Shown: positions 1 to 12,530, counted from the stretch's first letter. The stretch: 64,000 nt of DNA from Holothuria scabra (GCA_037179385.1 CM074187.1:8619450-8683449), one strand, 5' to 3'. Program-made: numbers and translations. The notes: a model not told the origin generated them from the sequence alone.

Positions 1-823
1 TTAAAGAAATTGTCAAGTTGGAATTTCTTATTAAGACCCGAGTGGTCAGTAATCAGAGTCGCATACAACTGAAGCATTTAACATCGGAAGTGATACCTCC
101 CATGCTGAGAAACGTTCAAATGTAACATTGCAGCAAGTTCTGTTTCTATATGCTTATTGTAACCGGGACATTAATTATGAAATTTAATCTTACAAACCTT
201 TAAGCCACTGCATATTGATAACGATCAACAATGTCCTTTGCTCTAGATTTTTTATTTTGTGACCTAGCTTTTTTTCATCTGACTTCCTATTAGTTTAATG
301 AATTAACCAAGGATCGAAGAAAATTTGCCACACAATGTAGGTCTCATTAACATTCAAATTGTACAGAAGACAAAGGGTCTTCATTTTCCAGTCATGCTGT
401 TAAACAAACTTGTTTGTCTTTCTTTGGTTATCTCAAAGAAGCTGGCGACTCTACATTATGAAAGAACAAAAGATGGCGTTTGATTTCTTTCCTTCTGACA
501 TAAACATTTCATTTTCATTTTCCATCTTCCTCTTGACCTTTGCAACATTTATTTGTAAATTTGTGGTTATATACATCTTAAGGCCAGACCGTAAGAGATA
601 AAATAGAAAAAATAAAAGAAAATGTGAAATTGGAAATGAAAACATGGATGAACAATTATCGACTCTTCCTCGGTTGTGGCAGGTGTTGGAACAATGAAAG
701 GTGATTAAAAGCCAAAAACCAGGTCAGCCGAACAGACGAATAACATCAGCTACAAACAGACAAATATTAGGGAGGCTTCGATACATTTTCTTAAAAAAGC
801 ATCTCCATATAGAAAGTTAGATG
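1..823. other. No recognised feature
   Basis: AT-rich unique-looking sequence. The longest open frames (about 60 codons, near 410-645) are low-complexity Phe/Ser-rich on both strands and look like chance. No repeat with another part of the window was recognised. Confidence 0.5.
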
Positions 824-945
824 GAGTTTACGGCCCAGTTTCCAACCTATTGGTTCAAGCTGAGCTAGCCACGGCCTTTTTCCAGTTGTGACTCACTGGC
901 TTGCTTTCCCTACCCCATTGCTTATATGAAGCATCACGCACGGCA
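824..945 (-). mobile_element. 5'-truncated SINE relic
   Basis: Read on the plus strand, this stretch follows the body of the complete SINE at 12275-12440 block by block: tttacggcc, ccaacc.attggttcaag, acggcctttttccagttgtg, ctcactggcttg and gcatcacg. The tRNA-derived head seen in the complete copy is missing here, so this copy, whose 3' end lies to the left, is truncated at its 5' end. A short remnant of the TTAG tail (gttag) lies just left. I see no target-site duplication. Confidence 0.7.
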
Positions 946-2223
946 TTATAGGGGTAAAGAACGCACCCGTAAGTCACGCTCAATGCAAAGGTCTACGCTA
1001 TGTGGGCGTTGGCCATTTGAAAAGCGCATGACCTTGTAACCTTTTCCCTTGAAACAAAACGGAAATCCTGTACTGGCCTATTGGAAAACAATCTTGACGT
1101 GCATTTTGTCGCGAATTTATCTTTTTTTCCTACATTCATTTTCCCTTTGGGAGGGAAAATACACGAACCGTGAACCTGTCTCGTTTTTGCATTTTTTGTC
1201 TTTGTTAACCTTTGTCCAATTTTACATGCTCTGAGGCTTTGCTTTTTAACAATTAAACAAAAATACGTCATGGTATGAAAGGCCGTGTTGGGTATAACAC
1301 GTATCCGACCACTGAGCCAGATCTCTGATCCGACTTTTGTACATGTGTGCCTCAAAGTGATAATGCTTGTATTTACACTGCGTGAAAAACAATTATTGCT
1401 GATTAACACATTCTTGACTGCAATTAACCCCAAATGTTACGTAAGTTTCTGTGTATATTGGTTTATCTGGCGCTGTCAATCAATTAGCCAAATATGAAAT
1501 CTAACTGTATCAATAGCGCTTCATTTCCCCCTTGAGACAATAAAATGTAATCAGGCAGGGGATTGAGGATATTTCAGAAAGTAAGAAGTTAAGTTTCACC
1601 CCGCACCCTTTTGTAGAATTTGATAAATACTTCTATTTTACAGCATTATACTCGACCATTTGTCACTAGCGGCTATTTCAGAGGAGTATTCAAGCGGGCG
1701 TCTCCCCTATTGTCCGTCATGTGTGGAAAGAAATTGAGGCAAGCATAAATTTGTCTAATATGACACCATTTGCGATTTGACACTTTCCGAGTCAGACCTC
1801 TTTCAAAACCAAAAAATTCTCAACATAACCATCAATTAAACCTTCTATCGAAACGTCTTGGATATTGCCCGTGGCTGCTTGGCTGAGTGGTTGCGTGGCT
1901 GTGTGGCTTCTTCCAGAGAGAATTAACTTTTTTCAAGATCATGTCAATCATTTCATTTCTTTTCATTTGTTTCCTTTGTTTTAGCACTTGATGGAAACAT
2001 ATACATCTACAAACCAAACGAGGGTGATACTCAATAGAAACACATAAACACGCATGAGGGGGACATAAGTGCACAGGAAACTCAAAGGATTCCCTATACA
2101 CAAGTAGCAAAAAAGTGGCAAGACATAATACACAACACAAACAACAAAAATAAGGAAAACGGACTTAAAAGATCCTAACCCTCTTTCTTTTCCCATCATT
2201 TGTGAAGACATAACAAGCTGTGC
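946..2223. other. No gene recognised
   Basis: Several open frames of 60-146 codons occur but none resembles a known domain. The 146-codon minus-strand frame at 993-1433 overlaps plus-strand frames and has no recognisable fold. A short imperfect GTGGCT-rich stretch lies near 1869-1910. Confidence 0.4.
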
Positions 2224-2379
2224 GTGTATGACACAAGACTAGCGACTATGCCCCTTGGGGTATGTAGAGGCCGAATCGTCCCCCTTCTGCGTACTTGTAG
2301 TTCTCCCACTCTGTTTACTTCTAGCCTGCAGAGCTGCCTAAACTCCTTCTATAATACTATGATAATATCCTTTTTAGCT

Positions 2380-2600
2380 TCTTTCTTATGTGCCATTTTC
2401 TGCTTGCTTGGCTGTCTCGTCCTTTCTTTGGGGACCCCAATGGAAAGAAGCTTTTTCAAGGCTTTTTGGGGCTATCCCTGTTACTCTGTTTTTGTACTCC
2501 TGTTTGTCCTTTGTCTCCTTTTATTGTTTTATATTTCTTTCTTTTCCTGTTGTTTTGTTGTTTTATGTCTCGGTACCGAATAAATAAATCAATCAATACT
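2380..2600 (+). mobile_element. 3' terminal fragment of a CR1/L2-like non-LTR retrotransposon
   Basis: The stretch holds ggggaccccaatggaaa followed by a T-rich region and ends in aataaataaatcaatcaat at about 2578-2597. A 'GGGGACCCCaatGGAAA' block, a T-rich 3' UTR and a short A/T simple-repeat tail are typical of the 3' ends of CR1/L2-type retrotransposons in invertebrates. The Phe/Leu/Cys-rich frames across it (2224-2624) are then UTR translations, not proteins. No reverse transcriptase precedes it, so it is a 5'-truncated copy. The family assignment is from memory of the motif and is not certain. Confidence 0.5.
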
Positions 2601-2937
2601 GACATACTCCTATTTTATTGCTAAGAAGCACATCCCAACGAGTATCAAAGGCTCTAATGTGTAATCAGAACACTCTCTATGCTCAATTTGAGCTACTTGA
2701 AATTCTTTCAATTTAATTCAATGTCCAGGCAAAACCAAACAAAAATTTTGCTACCTTCAATCAAAGTATTCTTTAGGGTGACCAGTGACTGTCTTAAACA
2801 TATGATTTAGATATGTTATAACATAAAACATGCGGGTCGTGAAACTTGTTGTTAAAGTGAACTTCAGACTGCATTAAAAACTCCAAAAGGCTGAGAGCCA
2901 TCAGGGAGCAAACTATCCTGAAAAGTCGATACACAAG

Positions 2938-3183
2938 CAGTGGCGGAGGAAGGGAATACAGTCAAAGGGGGCAAGAATGGCCTGTAGGGGCGCTTCAAAG
3001 TCTGTAGGGCAAGAATATTCGGTCAGAGGGGGCGAAAAATAGGCTGTAGGGGCGCTCTTACGTAGGTAGTAAATATTCCATAATACGGTAAAAAGAGTAA
3101 AAAGGGCGCTGACAGGCAATTTGAGTCCGTCGGGGGGGGGGGGGGGGAACCGCCCCTTTGACTATATGGTAGTTCCTCTACTG
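2938..3183. mobile_element. Non-autonomous hAT-like element, 246 bp
   Basis: The left end reads CAGTGGCGGAGGAAGGGAA and the right end GTAGTTCCTCTACTG, an imperfect terminal inverted repeat. It is flanked by tacacaag (2930-2937) and tatacaag (3184-3191), an 8-bp duplication with one mismatch. Eight-base target duplications and CA(G)TGG termini are hallmarks of the hAT superfamily. A run of 16 G lies at 3132-3147, and 'tgtaggg' and 'ggggcg' are repeated inside. It has no coding capacity. Confidence 0.75.
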
Positions 3184-3191
3184 TATACAAG

Positions 3192-3865
3192 ATATCCAAG
3201 GACAAAGCTAACTTCAAACCCCATCCTTCCCCTGGGAACCCTAACCATCGGCGACCCTTCCCTTACACAAATAGCATGTGCAAACCTGCCAGTTGTTTGT
3301 CAGACAGAATAACTCCAAAATAAAATAAAAATAAGCTTGTTGCAGTTTGTTATAAAGCTGCTGAATGAGCATCGAATGCAACGTGAAAAAAATGCAGTCG
3401 TTCATTCTAATCCTCCAAAATTTGTTGAGTCTACACTTCATGGACACATTGACCTTGAATTTCGGGGAAGAGGCTTCTTGATTATTTATCAGGAAATCCT
3501 GGCAACATTTGAATTTCCCTCTTTGTTTTCATAGTTATTATTCAAGTTAGAAATAATCAGAAGAATACGTGTAAATAAACAACAATGCCTGTAATTATAT
3601 TTATTCTCCAACCTTAGTATGTATTTATATACACAGGATAAATACAATTCTTCCTTCAAGAAGAAATTAAGTAATGATCACAAATATTTTGATAAAATGA
3701 AAATAGTCATTGCTAACTATTATATGGAAAATAAAAATCATTATTATTGTATAAGAGTGAGAAAAAGGCGTTAAGATAACTTGAATTATTCACTGTAAAA
3801 AGCTATAAATATTATACGTATTTTTAAACTTTTGTTTTGTACACGTTCAAAATTTTAAAAAAGTT
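3192..3865. other. AT-rich unique sequence
   Basis: No gene or repeat family recognised between two hAT-like insertions. A 65-codon frame at 3337-3534 has no recognisable domain. Confidence 0.4.
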
Positions 3866-3873
3866 CTTCCTCA

Positions 3874-5071
3874 CAGTGGCTGCGGAAGCACAAAAATTTA
3901 GGGGGGGGGGGGGACAACCAGTGAACAAGATGGAATGGTTGGATTCGTTAAAAGAACCCTATGTGCGCGTAGCGCACATCACGAGCGCGAAGCGCGAAGT
4001 CCCATTGGAGAAGGTCCAGGGCCCGCCTTAGGGCCCTGGAAGCTCTGAGATTCTACAAGCTCTCTCTTGCAATCTAAACCGTTTTTGGAACATTTTCCTG
4101 TGAATTCAATGAACCAAAATGTGCGAAATATTTGCTTTCACAAATAGCCTATAGGCTATTTCTTGGACATCAACAGTTTCGTTGTTATGTTTGTAATTTT
4201 GGTTTTGTTAAAATCATTTTTCAAATCCAAAGGAAAAGAGGCGCAGTTACCTAACTACTCTAAAATCAGTTGGCCCCTGTATTCGCCCTTGGTTTGGTGT
4301 TGCAACTGTAAGTTTGTTTTGATTTTTTTGTCTATTTGTTGAAATTCTTGTACTTTCACCGGGATTCATTTCAACATTCAGTCTGGTGTAAATTCATTAA
4401 TATTTACCTTGGAATAAGTCTGAATCTGCCTATGTAGACCTATCTGATCAGGATGAATCCGAACTTCCTACCTCGGTATAATACCGAGGTAGCTTACTCT
4501 TCCAAAGTTCCAACCGGACGGTCATGTACGTACGCAAACGTCATGCGAACGGAGCTACCATTCGGCGATTTTTCCATAGATGATACGTTTCGCTCATTTT
4601 TGGCGGATCCCGGATTCCAATCTGTTAAAATAACTAGGTTTGTGGTTGAGGTTCTTTGCAATCGCATTTCAAAGTTAGGTCGCAGGTTGCTGTAGGTTTC
4701 GACTGTTTGTGGCCTTTTATTGCAAGTCTAGAATCTAGATCGTTGTTTGTTTTGAGGTTGCCAGATTCTTGTAATGATTTGTAGCCAAATACTAGGTCAC
4801 AGGCATAGAGCATGGTCGCAGGGGACCGTGACATGAATCAGTCAAACAATGGCAGAACATAGGCTATGCCAATTTCGGTTGCTCTGTTCGGTGGTGGGTT
4901 AACTATAGTCTCAACTTTGAATTGGTTCAAGGCTCCCAAGTTTCTTTTTCTTTTTCTCTGATTTTTTTGGGAGACGTCCCCTCGCTTAAAATTTTAGGAG
5001 GGGACGTCCCCTCGCTAAGAAATTTAGGAGGGGGGCGTGTCCCCCCCCCCCCCGCGCTTCCGCCGCCAGTG
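3874..5071. mobile_element. Non-autonomous hAT-like element, 1.2 kb
   Basis: The left terminus CAGTGGCTGCGGAAGC pairs with the right terminus GCTTCCGCCGCCAGTG. Identical 8-bp flanks cttcctca (3866-3873 and 5072-5079) give a perfect target-site duplication. Runs of 13 G (3901-3913) and 13 C (5041-5053) sit just inside the two ends. Near the right end a block containing acgtcccctcgct is tandemly duplicated (about 4974-5030). The interior also holds a GC-rich piece with gcgcgaagcgcg. No transposase frame is present, so it must have been moved in trans. Confidence 0.9.
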
Positions 5072-5079
5072 CTTCCTCA

Positions 5080-7064
5080 TAAATTCTGACAACACAACTG
5101 CCTAAATGATCGATTATAGGTGAAAATGTTAACAAGTTGCCAAATGCATGTCTCAGTAACTGAATAAGTTACCAGAGTCGAACAAATGATTGCTGTATAT
5201 ATTTTTTATCTTTTTTTTTTTTTTTTATAGTAAATAAGGAACATTACTTGAATTTGGGTATCCTTTATTCAATACCCTTTAACACTGTAAGTCCTACCAC
5301 AGAAAGTCTAAGTGACAGTCTATTTAAAGTGGTGAAACATTTTGTTTCCAAGAAGATATTATTCAACTTTCCTATATTTTACTAAATAACGTTCAATTTC
5401 TTTTTACAACTGCATTGTTTGATATTTCCATCGTGGATAACGTTTAAGTTGATACTACAGTTTGCAGGGTATTGCAAACCATGAACAGGCTGACAGGTCC
5501 GTAGGTTAAGGGCAGAGGTGAAACTCTCCTAACACAATGAATCTTAACCGGGGAGGATAAGCCCCCGGGTGGAAACTTTTATTATATAGGGGGGGGGGGG
5601 GATATTGATCCCAGTCCGGTCCAGTATCTTCTTTTTTATCAAGTTCTTTTGAATTACTCCCTAGTAGTCCGATGATCTACGATGTTGATCTAACACTGTG
5701 ATGAAGGTAAGGCTACCGAACCGTGGGACGGTAATGGCACCAGACCCATTTTAGTTTAGGTTATTCATATATTTGGGAAGAAATTAACTAGAGGTCCAAA
5801 GACATTCTTTGGCTGTGAATGATTTCTTTGGAGGAAACCACTTATTATATGGTTTTTGAGGATACATAGGCCTATAGCCGGTTGGCATTCGAATGTCGGG
5901 GGAAATTTGTGGAAGAAAAGGGTCAGGTACTGCCCTAGAAATATGTTCGCTCCTTGACAAAAAAATATATATATAATTAAAACAAAAAGGAAAAAAATTA
6001 GATTACCGTTGCTCCAATGTGTTTTAGCATACCTCTCCCTCTAAAATCGTTTTTTTTAACTAGAAAAATCCTCACCCCTTTTAATACTGTACTTAAATTC
6101 GAACTTTATTTTACTAAATTATAGCCAGACAAGAAGTAATATTCGTCAGGAAACAGCCAATCAAAAAACTAAAATGACTCAAATTTAAACTCTCTTGAAA
6201 CTCTCCTTTTTAGCAATTTAGCCTACGCAGAATAGCCTGTTAGCAATCCAAAGTGTGTCATGAGAACAATTCTTCTTTAATCAAAATCGGAGAAAATAAA
6301 AAAAGAAAAAGAGAACATATTTTAAATGTCTGCCGACTCGGAGTCTTCTTGCCCCTTTTTCATAACTTCCTGTTTCAATCGTGCCGTCGCCAGTCTAAAT
6401 TTTCCCAATAAATAATCAATCTTCGGAATTGCCACCAATTCCTTGTGCGTCAAACACACAACGAAGGTTTTCATTTATTCAATTTTGAAAACATTATGCA
6501 AATAATGGCAAGATATTATGCAAATAACTTAGTCAGCTTTTCTGTACATTGAACAACGGTTATCGGACTGCAAGCCTTGCATTCATGGTCTGTTCAGACA
6601 ATTGAAAACCTTTTATGTCTTCTTCTTTCTACATTAGATTCCATCCAAGGGCTGTATCTATATAAATAATTTAGGCAACAAATGGATGGTTTGACTTCTC
6701 TGTTACAGTGTATCAGAGGAAACCTTGGCATTTGAACAAAAAAAGATTTAATCTTACATTCAGACTTTCAGTATTAATAAAGATCAGCTGTATGACTGTA
6801 ATGGTTGGTAAAATACGAAAGGAAAAATACTCTAAAGCCTTGTTAAATTAAGTTAAATTGCAAAAGGGGTTTCGGCGTGTCTGTTGGAGGTTGGCTGGGA
6901 TTTAGCATCTTCACGGCACTTTTCCCAGTACCTTTGACTAGATTTAATATCACCGGTACCTTTTCCTTAGTCCCTTCAACTCTTTGGCGAAGAAACAAAG
7001 AGCGAAAGCCAAAAGTTGCTTCAAAGGATTCCCGCTCCCGAACTTGAAAGAACAATCTAAAATA
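5080..7064. other. No gene recognised
   Basis: AT-rich sequence with a 13-G run at 5589-5601 and a T-rich tract near 5208-5226. No open frame above 60 codons resembles a known domain, and no repeat shared with the rest of the window was recognised. Confidence 0.4.
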
Positions 7065-7237
7065 AAAACGTCCGGATAAAAAAATTGATCCGGGTCAATA
7101 TTTAATTAAATATAAATGAAAACTAGGCCTAATCCAGATTGGATCATTTTCAGTCGGATTTGCTCAGTACAAAGGACCCGGATTTGGAAAGGTGCCCCTT
7201 CCGATCAGAATTAGGATAACTTTTATCCGGACGTTTT
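7065..7237. mobile_element. Short inverted-repeat (foldback) element
   Basis: Perfect 17-bp arms AAAACGTCCGGATAAAA (7065-7081) and its reverse complement (7221-7237) bound a 173-bp unit rich in ATCCGG. This suggests a MITE. The flanks are too A/T-rich to call a target duplication. The 114-codon plus-strand frame at 7192-7536 begins inside the element and is probably not a gene. Confidence 0.6.
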
Positions 7238-9039
7238 CAGAGTGTCATTTTGTCAGGGGGTTGTCAACAGGCCAAAACACTAGCAACCTCTCGATCTTTC
7301 AAACCCTCCATCACAAATTCGTAATTCGTTGTCTCTTTCCAACCAGAATGAAGCAGACCCCCCCCCCCTTTCTAAGTCCCGTCGACTCTCCGGTGAAGAG
7401 CCGATGGGGAGACCAAACCGAGCATGACTCTCGTTCGGCTCCCTTAAAAGAAACATCTGTGCGAAAAGACAGCAAGACTCATCATGACCAACCTTTTGAC
7501 CTCCAGACCTCTACATCAAAGTTCTGTCATACTTAGCCCTATTCGACAGTTCAAGAAGGGATTGAGAGAAAAGATATTAACCATAATAGTACCCAAAAGG
7601 ACGACAGCAGCCCTTGGTGTCCAGCCATGAGAGTGAAGCCTAGAAATTTGACAGAGTGCCCCGTACTTTATGTTTGCGTATCCGAAGCAACTACATCTGC
7701 AACTGCATACACGAGCAAATATTTTACAAAAACCACTGCCTAGTGGAAAATATCCTGAGAGGACCCCTGCCAGTGTCTCCTTGTATTAGGGGCGTGATAT
7801 GAATCCAGATGGAATGAAATCCTGTCAACGCCCCTTACAACTATCCACAGATCCAATGGCAGGAAGGGGCGGGGAATTACCTCATTTTCAAAAACTTACT
7901 GTAAGAAAAAATCAAGGTCTACATTGTAAACACAAGTTAGTGAAATAGTGTCTGAATTGACTAATCACGTTAGACAACAATATTGACGAATATTTTATAA
8001 ATATTTGTCCCAATTGAATTCATGTCTACCAAATACTAAGCCCCCGTGACTAAGTTTTGACCGGTATTCTTTAGTCCATTACAACGAAACGGAGAGATAT
8101 CATCACAAATTAGTCGAAAAACAGTGACTTACAAGGTTAGTCAATTCAGACACTACTTGACCAACTCGTGTCCACAGTGAATGAGCATTTTCTTTTCAGA
8201 TATTGGGGCACATGTCCCGGTCCCCGAGATCGCGGTCCACGCACAGATCACAAACTGACGGCAAAATTTCAGCATTCAAGTCGAATGAAGTTACAAAACC
8301 AGGGACGCTTCTTTGGGGGAAAATGGGGCCACACCTGTTGAGGAAAACATACCGCGTATGCTTGACAGGATGGGTATACTTGGCCCGCTTTCTCATGGGC
8401 CGTGGCTTTCAGACGTAGGCTATCTTCGCTGACTGCATAGTTCTGTAAGTTTTTCAGACGGTGCATGGCAGGGCTCGGACCAGGGGGATGTGAGAGGAGA
8501 CAGCTCCATGTACAGTCTTGAGAAAAGTTATTTCCAATCTTTAAAAAAAAAGTAGTTCCTTTTTTGCACTCAATCCAACATCGGTATCGATTAGGTAAAT
8601 GCGATTGTTTCCTAGACCAAGTGTAATGTACAGTCTTCTTCTACGTTAGTGACTTGTCAGTTTTCACATCCTTTTACTGAATTCCCAAAGTGTACAACGC
8701 AGACACTGTGTGCAAAGGAATAAGTTCGGGTTTACAGCGTTTCAGTGTTAGTTGTACTGTGTCAGCTGATGTTAAATTCCTGAATAACAGCTTCATGTAC
8801 ACTGAAATGCACTGATCATAAAAACCGCGTGTATACAAGAGAACATTCAATCTGCTACGCGGCGAGGACATTTCTGTGGAACGCCAGTAGGGCCGGTTCA
8901 TGCGACACTGACGAAATCTCAAATCTAGGTTAATTTGTTGCATGAAAATACGAATTATGTGTAAGAAATGTCTCAGCATTTTTTATTCTAACAAAAATTT
9001 TGAGAAATTTTTGCTAGAATAAGAAAATTCATCAAATTT
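7238..9039. other. No gene recognised
   Basis: Unique-looking sequence with overlapping short frames on both strands (for example 8196-8466) and no recognisable domain. A small GC-rich inverted motif (aggggcgt ... acgcccct) lies at about 7790-7837. Confidence 0.4.
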
Positions 9040-9101
9040 CCCCAAATTATTTTCGGGGGGGGGGGGCAACTTGCCCTTTGCCCCCAGTAGCTACGCCACT
9101 G
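9040..9101. mobile_element. hAT-like right terminus
   Basis: A run of 12 G (9055-9066), then gcccccagtag and the terminus ctacgccactg. Its reverse complement starts CAGTGGCGTAG, the same terminus type as the elements at 39820 and 57173. I could not find a matching left end or duplicated flank, so this may be a truncated copy. Confidence 0.5.
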
Positions 9102-9176
9102 GATGAAGTCCCAAGATTCAGGAACATTGAACCTCGGGAATATTGAATCTTTGCAACATTGACATCACCACACTTC

Positions 9177-9790
9177 CATGGGCGTCCGCAAGGGGGAGGC
9201 AAGGTGGCACTTGTGAAAAAAATAATTAAAAATTAAATTAAAAAAAATTAAAAATAAATCATCAAAATACCTTCACTCACAGCGTCAGTTTTTACTCGTG
9301 AAATATGGGACATTTGACCAGGAATAGCAAAAGAGAAGATGGTGCAGTATGCTGAATAGTGAAATCGTAATTTGGGGACCATCATTCGTGATATCTATTG
9401 GAAATTTGTAATTGTAAAAACTATGCCAAAATTGTACTAGCCTAGTTGTCAGGTATGTAGCATGCATATGGCATCCGACCATTGATGAATGCGTTGGTCT
9501 TGGTTTGGTCCAGTACTGATCTCAAGATTCCCTTCAACAGTTTTTTACATTGAAAATTCTAAAAATCTGAAAGTTGCAGACATGAAATTCCTGTTTCACG
9601 GCTGGGTACATGCAGCTTAGAACACTCGCCAAATGTCGTTTCCGGCCATCTGGAGGGTTAGTAAGGCCCGAAATTTTCTTGTACGCTCCGCGCCAACCGA
9701 TGGTGGCGCTCCGCTTAGATAGTGTACACAATTCAATCATCCATGAATAATCTTGACCCCCCCTTGTAAAAATTTCTGCGGACGCCCATG
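9177..9790. mobile_element. Non-autonomous hAT-like element, 614 bp
   Basis: The termini CATGGGCGTCCGCA and TGCGGACGCCCATG are perfect 14-bp inverted repeats. The flanks cacacttc (9169-9176) and cacacttc (9791-9798) form a perfect 8-bp target duplication. Just inside the ends are aagggggagg on the left and cccccccttg on the right, matching the G/C-tract habit of the other hAT-like elements here. The interior is AT-rich with a block containing cgctccgcgcc. There is no transposase. Confidence 0.92.
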
Positions 9791-9930
9791 CACACTTCCC
9801 ATTAGGGATATCTCAATTTCATCACAAAATTTGAAATGAAATAAAAATAAAGTATTGCCGCCCTCTTACGTATCTATAGCTAGGTTACTAAGTAGCTGCT
9901 ACCTTGTATATTTACATGTCAGTTTCTCTA

Positions 9931-9976
9931 AACTAGTTCAGCCTCTCCTGAACAACTAGTTCAGCCTCTCCTGAAC
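9931..9976. repeat. Perfect 23-bp tandem duplication
   Basis: A 23-base unit starting aactagttcagcc and ending tcctgaac occurs twice head to tail (9931-9953 and 9954-9976). The unit contains a small inverted pair (gttcag ... ctgaac). A recent slippage or tandem duplication is likely. Confidence 0.9.
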
Positions 9977-11788
9977 TCTTCGTCTTTCCCCTTAGCAGCT
10001 TAGTCCTAGTTGAATCCATTGTACGCTCTTTGAATCGAAGAAGACAAATTAACAACAATCATTTAGAACTGTCTTGATGATTATTAAAAATGAAACAAAA
10101 CAAAACAAGAGAAAAATGAAACAGGATGAAAAAGAATTAAGGAATAAAAAAGTGACGCTTCGTTGCTTGCCGTCGGCACCATGCTGCTACGTGCCTTCTC
10201 TTGTCAAACAGTCAGAGACGACCCCAAGAGCACACGCGGTTTCTGAGCTAAATAGGCGCCTAGTCACTTCAGCGGCTAGGCGAGGGTCGTTTATTGTGTG
10301 CTGACGTCTCCTTACTTACAGACAGGATGTCGAGGTGGTTCGTCTGTTCGTTATGTCTCTTCCTACGCTACTATATCTATGTCATTCACATCCAGGGTAT
10401 ACCGGGAACAATGGCACTCATACGGTCATATAGTAGCAACTTATTCCTTGTATCATTGCCATGCGTTTCAAGCCATTTCCTTTAATTCATCATTAGCAGA
10501 CAGCACTAATTATTTGCTGGAGCCGTTCGCTGTTTGACGACTCCGGCTTCAAATCATATTTTTACCAAATTTATGTTTCTGTATTTAAACACCCGTTCCG
10601 GTGAAAACAGAATACGCCGTCTTTCCGTTAAATTGCAAAGATTAAGACAGTTACTGTTATACAATTCTGTGTATTGACTGGTTACTAGGGATCTGAATAT
10701 TCATAACTGCATTCGGAAGCTCACTCGCTTGGTGTCAACGACCCACAGAGTTCAAATACCCCTTGTCACTTTATCACTCAAGCTTAGCTTGCATTCATAG
10801 TACCATTAAAACGATAGGCGACGGACAGGATTGATCGGCATAGTTAAACCGTACCGTTGTCCCGCTGATTCATTTTGCGGTTTTTAGCGGTAAATGAGAT
10901 TATTCATGAATGGGGGAATCTCTAAATCTACAATTTATAAGTCAAATTCGTTTTTCTTCAGTAGAATTTTGTTTTTTCGTAGTAAATTTTTCGAGAACCG
11001 AGAGACCAGTTCAGGCAACATAGCCTTCTTTAGCTGTCTAAGGAATATGATTGCGTCACATACCCCACACATTGTCATTATTGGTTTTTTGTCGTACAAT
11101 ATCGTTTTTGCTTTGCCCTAAGGCCTAATTGAGTTTGAAAAAAGAATTTAAAGTGTAGGATGGAAAAAATACAACGACAAATTATGATTTTGAATATAGA
11201 GAGTATATATGCCTTTAGCCTTTTTCGTTCAAATATTGTGTATTACATGTGTATAAACGTGTAAGCATGTATTACACGTACCGTTAAAGTGACAATCGGA
11301 GCTTGCTTTTACAATTTTTCCCAACTTAAATTGATTCTGCATTGATTTGTACATTGACTTAAAACTAAAAAAAAAAATCGTCCTTTTCTTGGTCTTATGT
11401 TGTGATTGGATACAGTGTAAAGAAGGCTGTCTAATCTTACATCTGTATGGATTTTTTGACCCCACAAATACTCAGCAATTTTCCCTTAACAGTAAGTAAT
11501 ACAATATTTATGTTTCTTCTAACCTGAAAAAACCTCTTTAAAGTTTGTACATTCTATTAAACAATCATTTTAGAAATTAGTAAAACGAGGTGCTGTAACA
11601 AAAGAATATTCTCTGGCAAACTCTCCTGCCTCTTTAAAGTACTTTTTTATCTTATAAGTATCTTTAGAAATCATATTTGAAATATCCTTGTTATTGTTAG
11701 AAGAAGGAGAAATAAAATTCTTAAAATAAAGACGTCCTTTTGAAAAATGGCATTTGAGATGGCTGTGCTTCTTCCGGGGGGGGGGGGG
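9977..11788. other. No gene recognised
   Basis: Short frames (10074-10537, 10894-11121, 11229-11465) carry no recognisable motif. A 13-G run lies at 11776-11788. Confidence 0.4.
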
Positions 11789-11878
11789 ATAAAACACAAG
11801 AACACACTTCATTCTGTTTTTACAGAATGAAATGTTTTTACGGATAAAACACAAAAACACACTTCATTCTGTTTTTAC
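11789..11878. repeat. Tandem duplication (unit about 53 bp) containing a hairpin
   Basis: A 37-base block beginning gataaaacacaa and ending ctgtttttaca occurs at 11789-11825 and again at 11842-11878 with one difference. The spacer begins gaatgaaatg, so the first block forms a hairpin (cattctg ... cagaatg). Confidence 0.85.
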
Positions 11879-12165
11879 ATGCACTTGCCTATTCAATAAT
11901 ATGTCTGTTCGTCAATCCATCAAACAATTGTTTAAGGCTACAGTGATTTCGACGTCCTCTTGCACAGCTGCAAAGCACACAACTTGAAAAAGATATACTC
12001 CAGTTTCAGAAGCAATATATTCTCGATTTCTTTTCATGGTATGACTGAAATATTATTTTAGGATACAATTCTCTAAGGCAGACTGCAGCGCCAGCAGTTT
12101 GAATAGTTCTGATTTGACCTTTCGCCAAATACAGATCGAGACCACATTCTCCTACATGCACGTGA

Positions 12166-12530
12166 CTTCTCAATGAGATGTTAGTATGTTAGTTAGTTTT
12201 TTAGTTAGTTACTTAGTTAGTTAGTTACTTAGTTATTTAGTTAATTAGTTAGTTAGTTAGTTAGTTACTTAGTTTGACAGAGTTTTACGGCCTAGTTGAT
12301 TTCCCTCCAACCATTGGTTCAAGTCGAGCCGGCAACGGCCTTTTTTCCAGTTGTGGCTCACTGGCTTGTTTTCCCCACTGCACTGCTTTGGCGGAGCATC
12401 ACGTGCAACGTCGTAGGTTCCATTTTTAGAGTCTTTGGTATAACTCAACCTGGGAAGCGAACCCGGGCCTTCCCCGTGAGAGGCGGGTGCTCTACAGAAA
12501 GACCAAACACGCGGTCTTCTCAATGATATG
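12166..12530 (-). mobile_element. tRNA-derived SINE with target duplication
   Basis: On the minus strand the head (about 12512-12447) has an RNA polymerase III A box (TAGAGCACCCGCC, complement of 12482-12494) and B box (GGTTCGCTTCC, complement of 12453-12463). It resembles a tRNA, plausibly tRNA-Glu, because of CTCTCAC in the anticodon position. A body of about 170 bp follows, then a 3' tail of (AACT)n seen on the plus strand as TTAG repeats (12181-12274). The flanks cttctcaatgagatg (12166-12180) and cttctcaatgatatg (12516-12530) form a 15-bp duplication with one mismatch. Transcription would start inside the A/B-box head. Mobility depends on a partner LINE. A truncated relative lies at 824-945. 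Confidence 0.9.

Noticed and set aside
993..1433. 146-codon minus-strand frame
   Set aside because: No recognisable domain, overlapping plus-strand frames, and no supporting promoter or splice context.
2224..2624. Hydrophobic Cys/Leu/Phe-rich frames resembling membrane proteins
   Set aside because: The sequence fits a retrotransposon 3' UTR ending in an aataaataaatcaatcaat tail. The hydrophobicity comes from T-richness.
7192..7536. 114-codon plus-strand frame
   Set aside because: It begins inside the inverted-repeat element at 7065-7237 and crosses its end. No domain recognised.
12447..12512. Functional tRNA gene
   Set aside because: A and B boxes are present, but the acceptor and other stems do not pair convincingly, and the sequence continues into a SINE body and tail with flanking duplication.
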